Assembly (NCBI RefSeq): GCF_002077945.1
Contig: NZ_LVYD01000041.1
Location: 1-64,000 of the forward strand
DNA: 64,000 bases
Direction: 5' to 3'
DNA from: Niastella vici
GTDB taxonomy: Bacteria > Bacteroidota > Bacteroidia > Chitinophagales > Chitinophagaceae
A program made the position numbers and the translations under genes. Below the pieces are notes generated by a model. That model was not told where the DNA came from. It ran no database searches and was given only the letters and a program-made list of their open reading frames with translations. Shown here in pieces: positions 42,252 through 51,371 of this stretch (its first letter is position 1; each line of letters opens with the position of its first letter).

Positions 42252-44237
42252 TTATTCGGGAACCACGTCCACCGTCTTCTTCTCCCAATCAACCGTTACG
42301 GTAGTGCCATCGGCAAATACGGTGCGTTCCTTTTTATAATTGCTGTCGAGGAATTCATGCTTCACCATTTCGGTGAACGCGAGCCGCTTGTTCAAATCGC
42401 CCATGCGCCTCACCATTTCGAGGTTTTCTTTATTTATTTCAAACCCACGGCCCAGCTGAGGCAGGCCTGCATACAGCAGGCCCCTGAGATCAGCATAATT
42501 ATAAGTGGTCAATATGGCTTCGTGGTATACCAGGTCCCACAAAGGAATGGGAATGCCATTGCGCGCATTCAGCGGCGATGAAAAATCAACATACGGAACC
42601 GTCCAGTCGCAGGCAGCTTCCGTACCCACAATTCCCAGATTCGCCCGTACCCAATTATACACGCCTATTCTGTGACGCATGGCAGTTGTGCGGGTAGCTG
42701 GATGTTGCGGACTAAAATCTTCATCCGGCGGCACATAACCGAAAACATCCAGGTAGCTTCCACTGGGGTGGATGCCATTTTCAAACAATCCCTGGTAATT
42801 CTTTTTCACATGGCCCAGCATAAATGTACTGCTCAAATAACTCATTTTACCTCCATCCCAATAATCCATGTAAGGGATATTTCCTTCTTTAAAATCGCCA
42901 AACCGGGTACCGGGGAAAACCGCAGGCAGACTAATACTATCCTCTTCATGAATGGCAAATTGTTTATTGAATGATGGTGCATCCACATAATAATCGCGGT
43001 ATTGATCGTGCAGCACAAACAAATAGCCCAGGTCATTTAACGCATTCTGCAATCTTTTCATTCCTTCATACCCACCGGCAGCCGGCGCCGGCGGTAATAC
43101 ATCGGGATGCTGGCGGTCGTAGCCCATTTTTGGCCAGCCTGTTAACACCACCATCAGGTTATTCAGTCCCTTTTGTTTCCATTGCCTGAATTCTTCTGCC
43201 CGTTGATCGAATGTGGTCAACCGGTAGCGCGTGGCCGTATCCCGCTTCCAGCGGTCGCCACCTTCTTTATAATCGGTTAAAATACCCGAGCGAATGATGG
43301 GTGTACCAATGAGCTGTTTTACCTGCGGGTTCTTAGCGATCTTTTCAGTAAGTGGAATAAATAATCCGGTTTCCATTACATACTTCCTGTATCGCTTTGC
43401 CATTTGCACATAATTCCCTTCTGGTATAAAACACATTCTGCCTGTACGGGGATAGGAGAACTTTCCCAGCGAGGCCCGCCAGCGGGGTCCAATCACCGTT
43501 GGCCCACCAGCCGGATGATTGAACTGGTAAGCGGCATCATCGGGTGTTTCTATAATGATCATCATGGCAGCCGTTCCTTTTTGAAAACCCCACCACGACA
43601 TTGACCAGTCTTCAATGACATTGCTTTGTAATTCGCTCCTGTCTGTTTTTTTAATTGAACCATCCGGTTCAGAAGATCTTATAGGGTTATAGGGCTTTGG
43701 CCATTTACGGGGCAGCAGTACGCCCCGTACATTACTCAGCACGGTATAATCTACTTCGCCTGCTTCCAACGCGGTTGGCCAGTTCAGTTGCCGTACCACG
43801 GTTTGTTTTTCGGCTGCCGCCACATCAAACACCAGGTCTTCATCGGGCCCTTCCAGGGCCAGCGTTAAGTATAATTTACAATCAATATCCTTCCAGCCTT
43901 CAAGGGTCATTATGATCCCTGTTTTAAAACCCGGTTCATATGGCTCTACTTTTCTTTTTCCAGCATCGGCCAGGCGAATGGTAAATTCCTTTCCATTTCT
44001 TTTAACGATCATATCATTTACACCGGAAGGAACCATGTTCCATTGCACACGCCCCGCCCTGATGCGCACCGACAGGTCAGATTCTTTGACAATCACTGTT
44101 TGCTTTTTTCCGGTGATTGCCCAGGTACCATTTTGATTGGTTACCCTTACCGGGTTTGTTTGTGCAAACAGCGCCTGGGAGAAGAAGAGAAAAAAGACGA
44201 ACACAAAAATCAGGTGATGGCAGTGCTTTGGTTTCAT
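42252..44237 (-). CDS. secreted glycoside hydrolase-like protein (DUF5696/GH101-129-like)
   Basis: A 661-residue exported protein (signal peptide LIFVFVFFLFFSQALFAQ, cleavage near 26). The N-terminal third is a beta-sandwich-like domain. The middle looks like a TIM barrel, with NNLMVVLTGWPKMGYD, LFVLHDQYRDYYVDAPSF, SYLDVFGYVPPDEDF and VGTEAACDWTVPYVDF. The acidic residues in LDVFGY and GTEA are candidate catalytic residues, resembling the DUF5696 and GH101/GH129 groups that attack alpha-linked N-acetylgalactosamine. That assignment is tentative. The gene is convergent with the MoxR unit (6 bp apart) and close to other carbohydrate genes. Confidence 0.65.
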   Translation of the reverse strand: MKPKHCHHLIFVFVFFLFFSQALFAQTNPVRVTNQNGTWAITGKKQTVIVKESDLSVRIRAGRVQWNMVPSGVNDMIVKRNGKEFTIRLADAGKRKVEPYEPGFKTGIIMTLEGWKDIDCKLYLTLALEGPDEDLVFDVAAAEKQTVVRQLNWPTALEAGEVDYTVLSNVRGVLLPRKWPKPYNPIRSSEPDGSIKKTDRSELQSNVIEDWSMSWWGFQKGTAAMMIIIETPDDAAYQFNHPAGGPTVIGPRWRASLGKFSYPRTGRMCFIPEGNYVQMAKRYRKYVMETGLFIPLTEKIAKNPQVKQLIGTPIIRSGILTDYKEGGDRWKRDTATRYRLTTFDQRAEEFRQWKQKGLNNLMVVLTGWPKMGYDRQHPDVLPPAPAAGGYEGMKRLQNALNDLGYLFVLHDQYRDYYVDAPSFNKQFAIHEEDSISLPAVFPGTRFGDFKEGNIPYMDYWDGGKMSYLSSTFMLGHVKKNYQGLFENGIHPSGSYLDVFGYVPPDEDFSPQHPATRTTAMRHRIGVYNWVRANLGIVGTEAACDWTVPYVDFSSPLNARNGIPIPLWDLVYHEAILTTYNYADLRGLLYAGLPQLGRGFEINKENLEMVRRMGDLNKRLAFTEMVKHEFLDSNYKKERTVFADGTTVTVDWEKKTVDVVPE

Positions 44238-44365
44238 AACATTTTATTGAGGAATAATATTTATGGTTCTTCCTATATTGCAATTAACTACGATTAGCGG
44301 GACGGTGCACATACCCCTTTTACATTCCATTAAACAATATTGACAGGCCTGAAAATACCCAATCA

Positions 44366-45688
44366 ATGAAATTATTTTTTCTAACCATTTCGTTTACCCT
44401 GGCCCTGTTATCAACCTCTTACCCGCAAGCACTCAATACCAAAAAGCTCGACAGCCTGTTCAACATGCTGCAACGGCATGGCCTTGCAAATGGCAGCGTT
44501 GCCGTATCGCTGAATGGTAAAATAGTGTACCAACGGGCCATTGGTTTTACTGCGCTCGACAACAATAAAAAGATCGCTCCTGATATCAATACTAAATACC
44601 GGATCGGTTCCGTTTCAAAAATGTTCACTACCGTTATGATCTTTCAGCTGATCGGGGAAGGCAAATTGCACCTCCAGGATAAATTAGCCACCTATTTTCC
44701 CCAGCTGCCAAATGCAGGAAAGATCACCATAAAAGACATGCTTTACCACCGCAGCGGCTTACATGATTATACCCACGACACTAATTTCCCCGACTGGATG
44801 GACAAGCACAAAACACATGAGGAATTACTACAAATAATCGCCAGCAAAGGCGCCGATTTTGAACCGGGCGCAAAAGCCGATTATTGCAATTCAAACTACC
44901 TGCTTTTAAGTTATATCATTGAGAAAATTGACCAGGTAACCTATGCAGTAGCACTGGAGAAAAGAATAACAACAAAGCTCGGATTAACCCATACCAATTA
45001 TGGAAAGCCTATTGATATCAGCCGGAACGAAAGCGCCTCTTACAAATACGGCGACAGTGCCTGGGCCCGGCAGAAAGAAACCGATGTGAGCATTCATTGT
45101 GGTGCGGGTTCTATTGTATCAACTCCCGGTGACCTGGTGAAATTTATACAGCAATTATTTACCGGCCGGCTCATAAACCACGCCAGTCTCGACAGTATGA
45201 AAACCATGATCGATGGATATGGAATGGGGATGTTTCCTTATGACTTTAATTCAATTAAAGGGTATGGACATTATGGAAGAGTAGAAGAGTTTTATTCGGC
45301 GCTCACCTATTATCCTGAAAAGAAACTGGCAGTATGCTACATCACGAATGGGATCTTATATCCAAGAAGCGATATTGTGGACGGAATACAAAAAATATGT
45401 TTTAATGAAAACTACACCATTCCCTATTCACAAAAACCTGTATTAAACAGCACCGGTCTTACTAAATATGTTGGAGAATATTCGGGCAACCTGCCTTTTA
45501 AAGTGATCTGCAAAACAGATAATAACCAATTGATCTTTGATGCGGCGGGCAAAACAATGGAAGCGGAACCACTAAATCCCGATTATTTCATGAATGCCCG
45601 TACGGGAACGTTCTTTGCCTTCGATCCGGAGAAAGGGTCGCTGCAAATAAAGGAGACGGATAATGTGTATTTTTTGAAGAAAAAGTGA
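44366..45688 (+). CDS. serine hydrolase, beta-lactamase/class C family
   Basis: A 440-residue exported protein (signal peptide FFLTISFTLALLSTSYPQ). The beta-lactamase fold motifs are SVSK (SxxK nucleophile, in YRIGSVSKMFT) at about residue 92 and YCNSNYLLLSYII (YxN-type element) near 175. The third-element region HCGAGSIVSTPGDLVKF lies near 243. After the catalytic domain comes a C-terminal beta domain (YVGEYSGNLPFKVI) as in DUF3471-type or lipocalin-like tails. Such enzymes are D-Ala peptidases, esterases or peptide hydrolases; the substrate is not evident. It has an isolated position between minus-strand genes. Confidence 0.88.
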   Translation: MKLFFLTISFTLALLSTSYPQALNTKKLDSLFNMLQRHGLANGSVAVSLNGKIVYQRAIGFTALDNNKKIAPDINTKYRIGSVSKMFTTVMIFQLIGEGKLHLQDKLATYFPQLPNAGKITIKDMLYHRSGLHDYTHDTNFPDWMDKHKTHEELLQIIASKGADFEPGAKADYCNSNYLLLSYIIEKIDQVTYAVALEKRITTKLGLTHTNYGKPIDISRNESASYKYGDSAWARQKETDVSIHCGAGSIVSTPGDLVKFIQQLFTGRLINHASLDSMKTMIDGYGMGMFPYDFNSIKGYGHYGRVEEFYSALTYYPEKKLAVCYITNGILYPRSDIVDGIQKICFNENYTIPYSQKPVLNSTGLTKYVGEYSGNLPFKVICKTDNNQLIFDAAGKTMEAEPLNPDYFMNARTGTFFAFDPEKGSLQIKETDNVYFLKKK

Positions 45689-45802
45689 AATTGCTTTGCA
45701 AGACGAGTTGCAGCTTTTGCGGTTCAGGTTAAGGGTATTGTCATACGCAAATACTGTGTGTACAAAGCAATTCAACAAGATCCTGCTGGCATACATATCG
45801 CA

Positions 45803-48800
45803 TTACTTCCCCGCCCCATTAACCCCCAATACCCGCTTACCGCCCCTGCTATCCATCACCTCTACACTCGCTACCGTACTATCCAACACTATAAACCGGC
45901 CCGACTGCGAAAGGAACGAAGCGCCATAATTAAACTCCCGCAACTGCGTTTTACCGTTTTGGTATTTAACAACCGCACGCACATCCTGCGGCCCCACAGC
46001 AATGCAATGCACCTGCTTTTTCAACCCATATATTTTTAACGGGCCGCGGTTTTGTGATGCAGCTAACATGTAGTTACCCAACTTATCTTTTAACTCAACC
46101 AGCGACTTGCCATTGCCGGGAATAAAAATGCCGCTTTGCAGCAACGACAAAGGCCTGAAACCACCTGTTCCATCACCCTGCAATAACAATCCATTGCAGC
46201 CATCGTACCGGCCAACTGAAACTTCCGTACCATAGTCATTGCCATTGATAAGCACATCCAGGTTGCCATCGCCATTAAAATCCTGCACCAGCATTCCATT
46301 CAAACACGAAAACTGGGCAAACACCGGCAAGGGTTGTATTTCAAACCGCCCATTGCCGAGGTTCTTCACCAGGCAATGCGAAAAAATGTTAGCCTGCACT
46401 ACCAGGGCATTTTTCATTTCTTCTTTGGTGAACATTTGATCAAAACTGGCCGCCGCATATTTCTTATAATTCGGATATTTCATTTTGAAGCCTACTACCT
46501 GCTTCACCACATCATCGCGCATCTCCGCAATAAACTCCTTCCGTTGCGGGGGTTCGGCGCTTGCCGGCAAATACAATGAAGGTATGGCATCATACACGCC
46601 ATTGTTATCAAAATCTTTCGCATACATCCGAACTGGATATGCCGCGCTTCCCCGGTAAAACGAATTCAATCCCAGGTTACCGGCTATATAATCTATATCG
46701 CCATCATTGTCAAAATCACCGGGTACGAGGCTCGTCCACCAGCCCTTTTGGTCCTGCACACCGGTTTGTGGAGTTATGTTGTTAAATTGTCCGTTCGTGT
46801 TTTTGATAAACGTCAGTGGCATCCATTCGCCGGCTAATAACAGATCGGGCCAGCCATCATTGTCAAAATCTGTCCATACTGCATCGCATACCAATCCAAT
46901 TTTATCAAGGCAGCCCGCAATTGATTTCGTTACGTCGGTGAATTGCATTTTTCCTGCCTTTGAATCATTGCGATACAAGAAACTCGATACCGGTTTGGGA
47001 TAACTGCCAGGCTCAACCCGGCCCGCTATGAACAGGTCTAAATCGCCATCCTTATCATAATCTGCCACGCGTACGCACGATTTACTGGTATAGTTTTTTG
47101 GGATGGCAGTGGTATCTAACACAAACCGGCCCTTGCCATCGTTAATGAATAATTTGTCGGCATAGGCCACATCGTTTGGCGCATGTTCATAACCGCCGCC
47201 GGCAATAAAGATATCCAGGTCTTTATCGCCGTCTGCATCAAACAGGGCAATGCCCATATCTTCGCCGGGTTTTGTTTGCTCACTGGCGCCAGGTTCCAAC
47301 GACTTTGTTGTGAACAGGCCGTTCTCATTTTGTAATAACAATGTAGCGCTGTAGCCGCCTGAGCCGCCACATACCAGATCATCGAGCCCATTGCCATCTA
47401 TATCGCCTACTGCCACTGCCGGCCCATACTCCGACAACTTATGCGGCAATAGTTTCTGGATATTGAAATCGATAAAATCATTTTCTGTTTGGGTGTATTG
47501 TATGCCAGTTTTAGCAGTGAGATCTGTGAACAAAGCATTTTCAGCAAATACACCCTGCTGCCAGCTGTACTGAATTGTCGCTTTTGCCCGGTCAACAATA
47601 AGCACCTGGTCGACTTTTACCTGTTGTAATACCTGCATCACCCCATCGGGCCATTTTACTACTACTGAATCTACCTGCGTAACTTTTCCCAATCCAAAAT
47701 GCGCATCGCCCTGCACCGATGACAAATAGCCGCGCACCGGGCTCTGTTCATACACCTGTTGCTGACCCTGATAGTGTAAGGTAATCCAGGCGCCTGATCC
47801 GTTTTTATTATTGGCATTCCCCTGCAAATGAATACGCAAATAATGCGCACTTTCGGGCTTTTTATCGCGCAGCGTATTCTTATACACCATTGCTTCATCA
47901 TTGATATTATTCACTACGAAATCTAGATCACCGTCATTATCCAGATCGGCCCAGGCGGCTCCATTGGAGAATGTTGGCGTGGTTAGTCCCCAGTCATTCG
48001 TTTCATTGCTGAACGTAAGGTTGCCGTTATTACGAAATGCATAATTATGGATCTTAACCTGCGGTATCTGTTTCAGGGTAAACTCCTTGCTTGCCACCTG
48101 GTTCGACTGCCGCCGGAAAGCAATAAAATCATGATCGGTTACATCTTTGGGATAGCCATTGGTAACCAGGATATCGCGCCACCCATCATTGTCAAAATCC
48201 TGCACCAGCGGCGCCCAGCTCCAGTCTGTTTCTGCCACACCGGCTAAAAAACCGATATCTGCAAACACCGGATCGCCAATGGAATCTTTTTGCAGCACCC
48301 TTGGGCCCAGGTTCAGCTGCAGGGTATTACGCACATACTGGTACTGATAATGATAATAATCTGAATTCTGATATATCAAATAACTATTAGCCCCCAGCAT
48401 CATTTTCTTGCGGTAGTTATCTTCGGGGTTCATATCCAGTTCCACTACATCGGCCAGTCCATCGTTGTTGATATCCACCACATCCTGTCCCATGCCATTG
48501 GCCGATGTATGCTTGAAGTAGGTTGCTGCCTTATCGGCGAATGTGCCATCGTGGTTGTTGATGTACAGAAGGTCGTTCGATAAAAAATCATTGGTAACAA
48601 AAATATCTTTCCAGCCATCTTTATTAAAATCGGCAATCGACACGGCGTGCCCATACCCTTCTATGGTTACCCCCGCTTCGCGCGTTACATTGGTGAACAC
48701 CGGATGCTTCAGGGATGTATTATAATCATTGCGATACAATCGCCCGGTGCTGTAATGCGAACCATCGGTAACTTTAGGTCTGAACACCGATGGGTTATCC

Positions 48801-49402
48801 TTATTCCTGATCTCATTTACCACCAGGTACATGTCAAGATCACCATCATTATCATAATCGAAGAATGCTGCCATAGTGCTGAAAGTGGTGTCGTTCAAAC
48901 CATATTCAGCCGCCATATCCCTGAATTGCGGAACGCCGTTTTTATCAACTCCCTGGTTAATGTACAACAGGTTTTGCCGTTGGGTTGCATTTGATGACAT
49001 AGTAGCACATACATACAGATCGGTTAATCCATCATTATTGATATCAACGACGGTAACGCCGCGGCACCAGCGGCCGGCGCCGGTTACACCGGCCTGTTCG
49101 GTAACATCGCTGAATGTCAGATCGCCTTTGTTCAGGTATAATTTGTTGGGCACCAGGTTGCCGGTAAAATAAACATCCTGCAAGCCATCATTATTAAAAT
49201 CGCCGATCCCCACGCCGCCGCCATTGTAAATATTGGTCATATCGATAGGGTTGATGGAATCATTCTCGACAATGATATTATTGAAGTGAATGCCCGAATG
49301 CGATGAGGAAATAGTTTCAAACAGGGTGTGGTGATTGTTGCATGCTGATAAAAAAATCAGCAATACTGTAACAACGGATAAAACCTTGATGATATGCTTC
49401 AT
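45803..49402 (-). CDS. FG-GAP/VCBS repeat ASPIC-UnbV (CRTAC1-like) lipoprotein
   Basis: A 1199-residue lipoprotein (lipobox LSAC, Cys21) on the outer membrane. Two beta-propeller regions are built from FG-GAP/VCBS repeats with calcium loops (DFNNDGLQDVYF, DYDNDGDLDMYL, DIDGNGLDDLV, DYDKDGDLDLFI). Between them, at about residues 520-590, is an ASPIC/UnbV domain (DSVVVKWPDGVMQVL). It is the third gene of the susC-susD operon, 114 bp after susD. Such proteins often accompany SusCD pairs in Chitinophagaceae, probably as surface-exposed ligand-binding or accessory factors; the ligand is unknown. Confidence 0.9.
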   Translation of the reverse strand: MKHIIKVLSVVTVLLIFLSACNNHHTLFETISSSHSGIHFNNIIVENDSINPIDMTNIYNGGGVGIGDFNNDGLQDVYFTGNLVPNKLYLNKGDLTFSDVTEQAGVTGAGRWCRGVTVVDINNDGLTDLYVCATMSSNATQRQNLLYINQGVDKNGVPQFRDMAAEYGLNDTTFSTMAAFFDYDNDGDLDMYLVVNEIRNKDNPSVFRPKVTDGSHYSTGRLYRNDYNTSLKHPVFTNVTREAGVTIEGYGHAVSIADFNKDGWKDIFVTNDFLSNDLLYINNHDGTFADKAATYFKHTSANGMGQDVVDINNDGLADVVELDMNPEDNYRKKMMLGANSYLIYQNSDYYHYQYQYVRNTLQLNLGPRVLQKDSIGDPVFADIGFLAGVAETDWSWAPLVQDFDNDGWRDILVTNGYPKDVTDHDFIAFRRQSNQVASKEFTLKQIPQVKIHNYAFRNNGNLTFSNETNDWGLTTPTFSNGAAWADLDNDGDLDFVVNNINDEAMVYKNTLRDKKPESAHYLRIHLQGNANNKNGSGAWITLHYQGQQQVYEQSPVRGYLSSVQGDAHFGLGKVTQVDSVVVKWPDGVMQVLQQVKVDQVLIVDRAKATIQYSWQQGVFAENALFTDLTAKTGIQYTQTENDFIDFNIQKLLPHKLSEYGPAVAVGDIDGNGLDDLVCGGSGGYSATLLLQNENGLFTTKSLEPGASEQTKPGEDMGIALFDADGDKDLDIFIAGGGYEHAPNDVAYADKLFINDGKGRFVLDTTAIPKNYTSKSCVRVADYDKDGDLDLFIAGRVEPGSYPKPVSSFLYRNDSKAGKMQFTDVTKSIAGCLDKIGLVCDAVWTDFDNDGWPDLLLAGEWMPLTFIKNTNGQFNNITPQTGVQDQKGWWTSLVPGDFDNDGDIDYIAGNLGLNSFYRGSAAYPVRMYAKDFDNNGVYDAIPSLYLPASAEPPQRKEFIAEMRDDVVKQVVGFKMKYPNYKKYAAASFDQMFTKEEMKNALVVQANIFSHCLVKNLGNGRFEIQPLPVFAQFSCLNGMLVQDFNGDGNLDVLINGNDYGTEVSVGRYDGCNGLLLQGDGTGGFRPLSLLQSGIFIPGNGKSLVELKDKLGNYMLAASQNRGPLKIYGLKKQVHCIAVGPQDVRAVVKYQNGKTQLREFNYGASFLSQSGRFIVLDSTVASVEVMDSRGGKRVLGVNGAGK

Positions 49403-49516
49403 GCAAACAAATGCTTATTCATTTAAAAAAGCTAGTAGCAAGCAGGGAACCTCTTACCCCACTCACTACTAGCAATTACTATTTACCTATATATCGAAAC
49501 TTACTGCGCTAAAATA

Positions 49517-51352
49517 TCAATACCCGATGTTCTGCTTCAAATTGAGCGTTCCCGTTGCATTCTCCACATCTATCTGCGCTTGCGGTATCGGGAAATATTC
49601 ATTCTTTTTAGTTGTAAACGTAGCCGACGTGTTCACCGCAAAAATGGTTGGTCTTGCTTTTTCAGCAGTAGCATACGCATTTAACACAGGTCCCATAATG
49701 GTTCCGCTGTTATTGTCCCAGCGTGACAGATCGAAGAACCGTTGTCCTTCCATGGCCAGCTCTAATTTTCGCTCAAACATAATGGCCTTGCGGGCATAGG
49801 CCTTATCATTGAATGCGCCGGCGGGATATGGCTTTATTAAATAATTATCTGCCGGCGTTGTCAGCGTTTTATACTTGCCGCTCGATGCATCATATTCGCT
49901 GTTCTTATACACCCAGCCGCTTGCATCTGCAGCCCTGTTGCGAACGTAATTAACATACGCAAGCGCTTTGTCGGCGCTTCCTGCTTCAATTTCACATTCG
50001 GCCGCCCACAACAATATATCTGAGAAACGGATGAGGTTTACGTTGTTGGCATCCATTTGTGTGGGTCCCCAAAAACTGGTTTCGGTTGACGACAAAAGAT
50101 TTTGTTGCGCCTTGGCGTATACATTTTTCTTGGGACTGAAATAGCCATCGGTACCCGGGTCACGGATCCAGGTGTTTACCGGTGTTGGACCCCAGTCGAA
50201 AAATGGAATGCCGGGGCGGCCCATCGTCCAGTCGAGCCGGGGATCGAGCGTACCGGTATAAGGACTGGCCGGGTCGCTTACATTGGGCGCTGCATTATAG
50301 GTATCGAATAATGGCAATCCATTGGCATCTGTTTTAAACGAATTGGCCAGTGAAATGGAAGGATTGTTGAATCCGCAGCAACCGCCAGGTCCGGCACTGT
50401 TGGGAAAGTTCAGGTTATCGCCATAATTACCATTGGTGCCTGACCCATCGTTTACTGAAGCCTGATAAGCAAAGACAGATTCGGCACTGTTATCAGTAGC
50501 CGCATTGAAATTATCTTCAAAATTCACCAGTTTATAATCGAGCCCACCGGCAGTTTTACCAGCGCCGGTTCCGCCATAAGCAGCCGGAATTATTTTATCG
50601 AGCTGGGTTTTGGCCTCAGCAAATTTATGTTCATACAACAGGCATTTAGCCAGGTATGCAATGGCCGCCGATTTGTTGGCCCTTCCCTTTTGCGGTTGTA
50701 CATCGGGCAAATTGTCGATGGCATATTGAAAATCGGCTTCAATCTTTGGCCAGATGTTTATAAAATTGCCTGATGCATCTATATTAGGCACATTCACGTT
50801 ATTACTGGCCACCGATATGGTTTCATCAACGTATGGCACATTGTTCCACATTTTCTTGGCTTCAAAATGAAAATGGCCTCTTAAAAAACGGGCTTCGGCG
50901 CTCATAACCTTTCGGTCGGCGGCAGCTATGGCAGTATCTTTTGCCAGAAAACGCAGCACATCATTGGCCCGTTGCGCGCCATCGTATACTGCCTGCCATT
51001 TCTGGTTAAAATAAGGATTGTTGGCATTGTATGCCCAGGTTTCAATAGGCACAATATCGCCCTGGTCAGAGGGTGTTGATCCTTTATAGGAATCATCTGC
51101 CGCCACGCTGCCAAATACCCAGTTAGAAGCGGCAGACCCCCAGCTGTTGCCGGCGGCACCGCCCTGCCCGCTTACCATATGATAAGCGCCAACCAGCAAA
51201 CCTTCGATACCGGTTTGATTGAGTATTTGATCGGGATTATAAGCACCCAGTGGTTTCTTCTCCAAAAAACCTTTACCACAGGCAATAACCAGTACCAGCG
51301 TTACCAGGCAGCCAGCCAGCACCAATTTATATGTTACAGGAATCTTTTTCAT
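49517..51352 (-). CDS. SusD/RagB-family nutrient-binding outer membrane lipoprotein
   Basis: A 611-residue lipoprotein (the Met at 51352 is preferred to 51364; lipobox VIACG). It has the SusD N-terminal pattern FLEKKPLGAYNPDQILNQTGIEGLLVGAYHMV, TPR-like helices (AQRANDVLRFLAKD, SAEARFLRGHFHFE), and the family C-terminus FERKLELAMEGQRFFDLSRWDN ... EYFPIPQAQIDVENATGTL. It caps the SusC transporter and binds a surface oligosaccharide or other nutrient before import. The susC gene ends 19 bp upstream. Substrate not readable. Confidence 0.93.
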   Translation of the reverse strand: MKKIPVTYKLVLAGCLVTLVLVIACGKGFLEKKPLGAYNPDQILNQTGIEGLLVGAYHMVSGQGGAAGNSWGSAASNWVFGSVAADDSYKGSTPSDQGDIVPIETWAYNANNPYFNQKWQAVYDGAQRANDVLRFLAKDTAIAAADRKVMSAEARFLRGHFHFEAKKMWNNVPYVDETISVASNNVNVPNIDASGNFINIWPKIEADFQYAIDNLPDVQPQKGRANKSAAIAYLAKCLLYEHKFAEAKTQLDKIIPAAYGGTGAGKTAGGLDYKLVNFEDNFNAATDNSAESVFAYQASVNDGSGTNGNYGDNLNFPNSAGPGGCCGFNNPSISLANSFKTDANGLPLFDTYNAAPNVSDPASPYTGTLDPRLDWTMGRPGIPFFDWGPTPVNTWIRDPGTDGYFSPKKNVYAKAQQNLLSSTETSFWGPTQMDANNVNLIRFSDILLWAAECEIEAGSADKALAYVNYVRNRAADASGWVYKNSEYDASSGKYKTLTTPADNYLIKPYPAGAFNDKAYARKAIMFERKLELAMEGQRFFDLSRWDNNSGTIMGPVLNAYATAEKARPTIFAVNTSATFTTKKNEYFPIPQAQIDVENATGTLNLKQNIGY

Positions 51353-51371
51353 AGTCGCATTCATTACTGTG

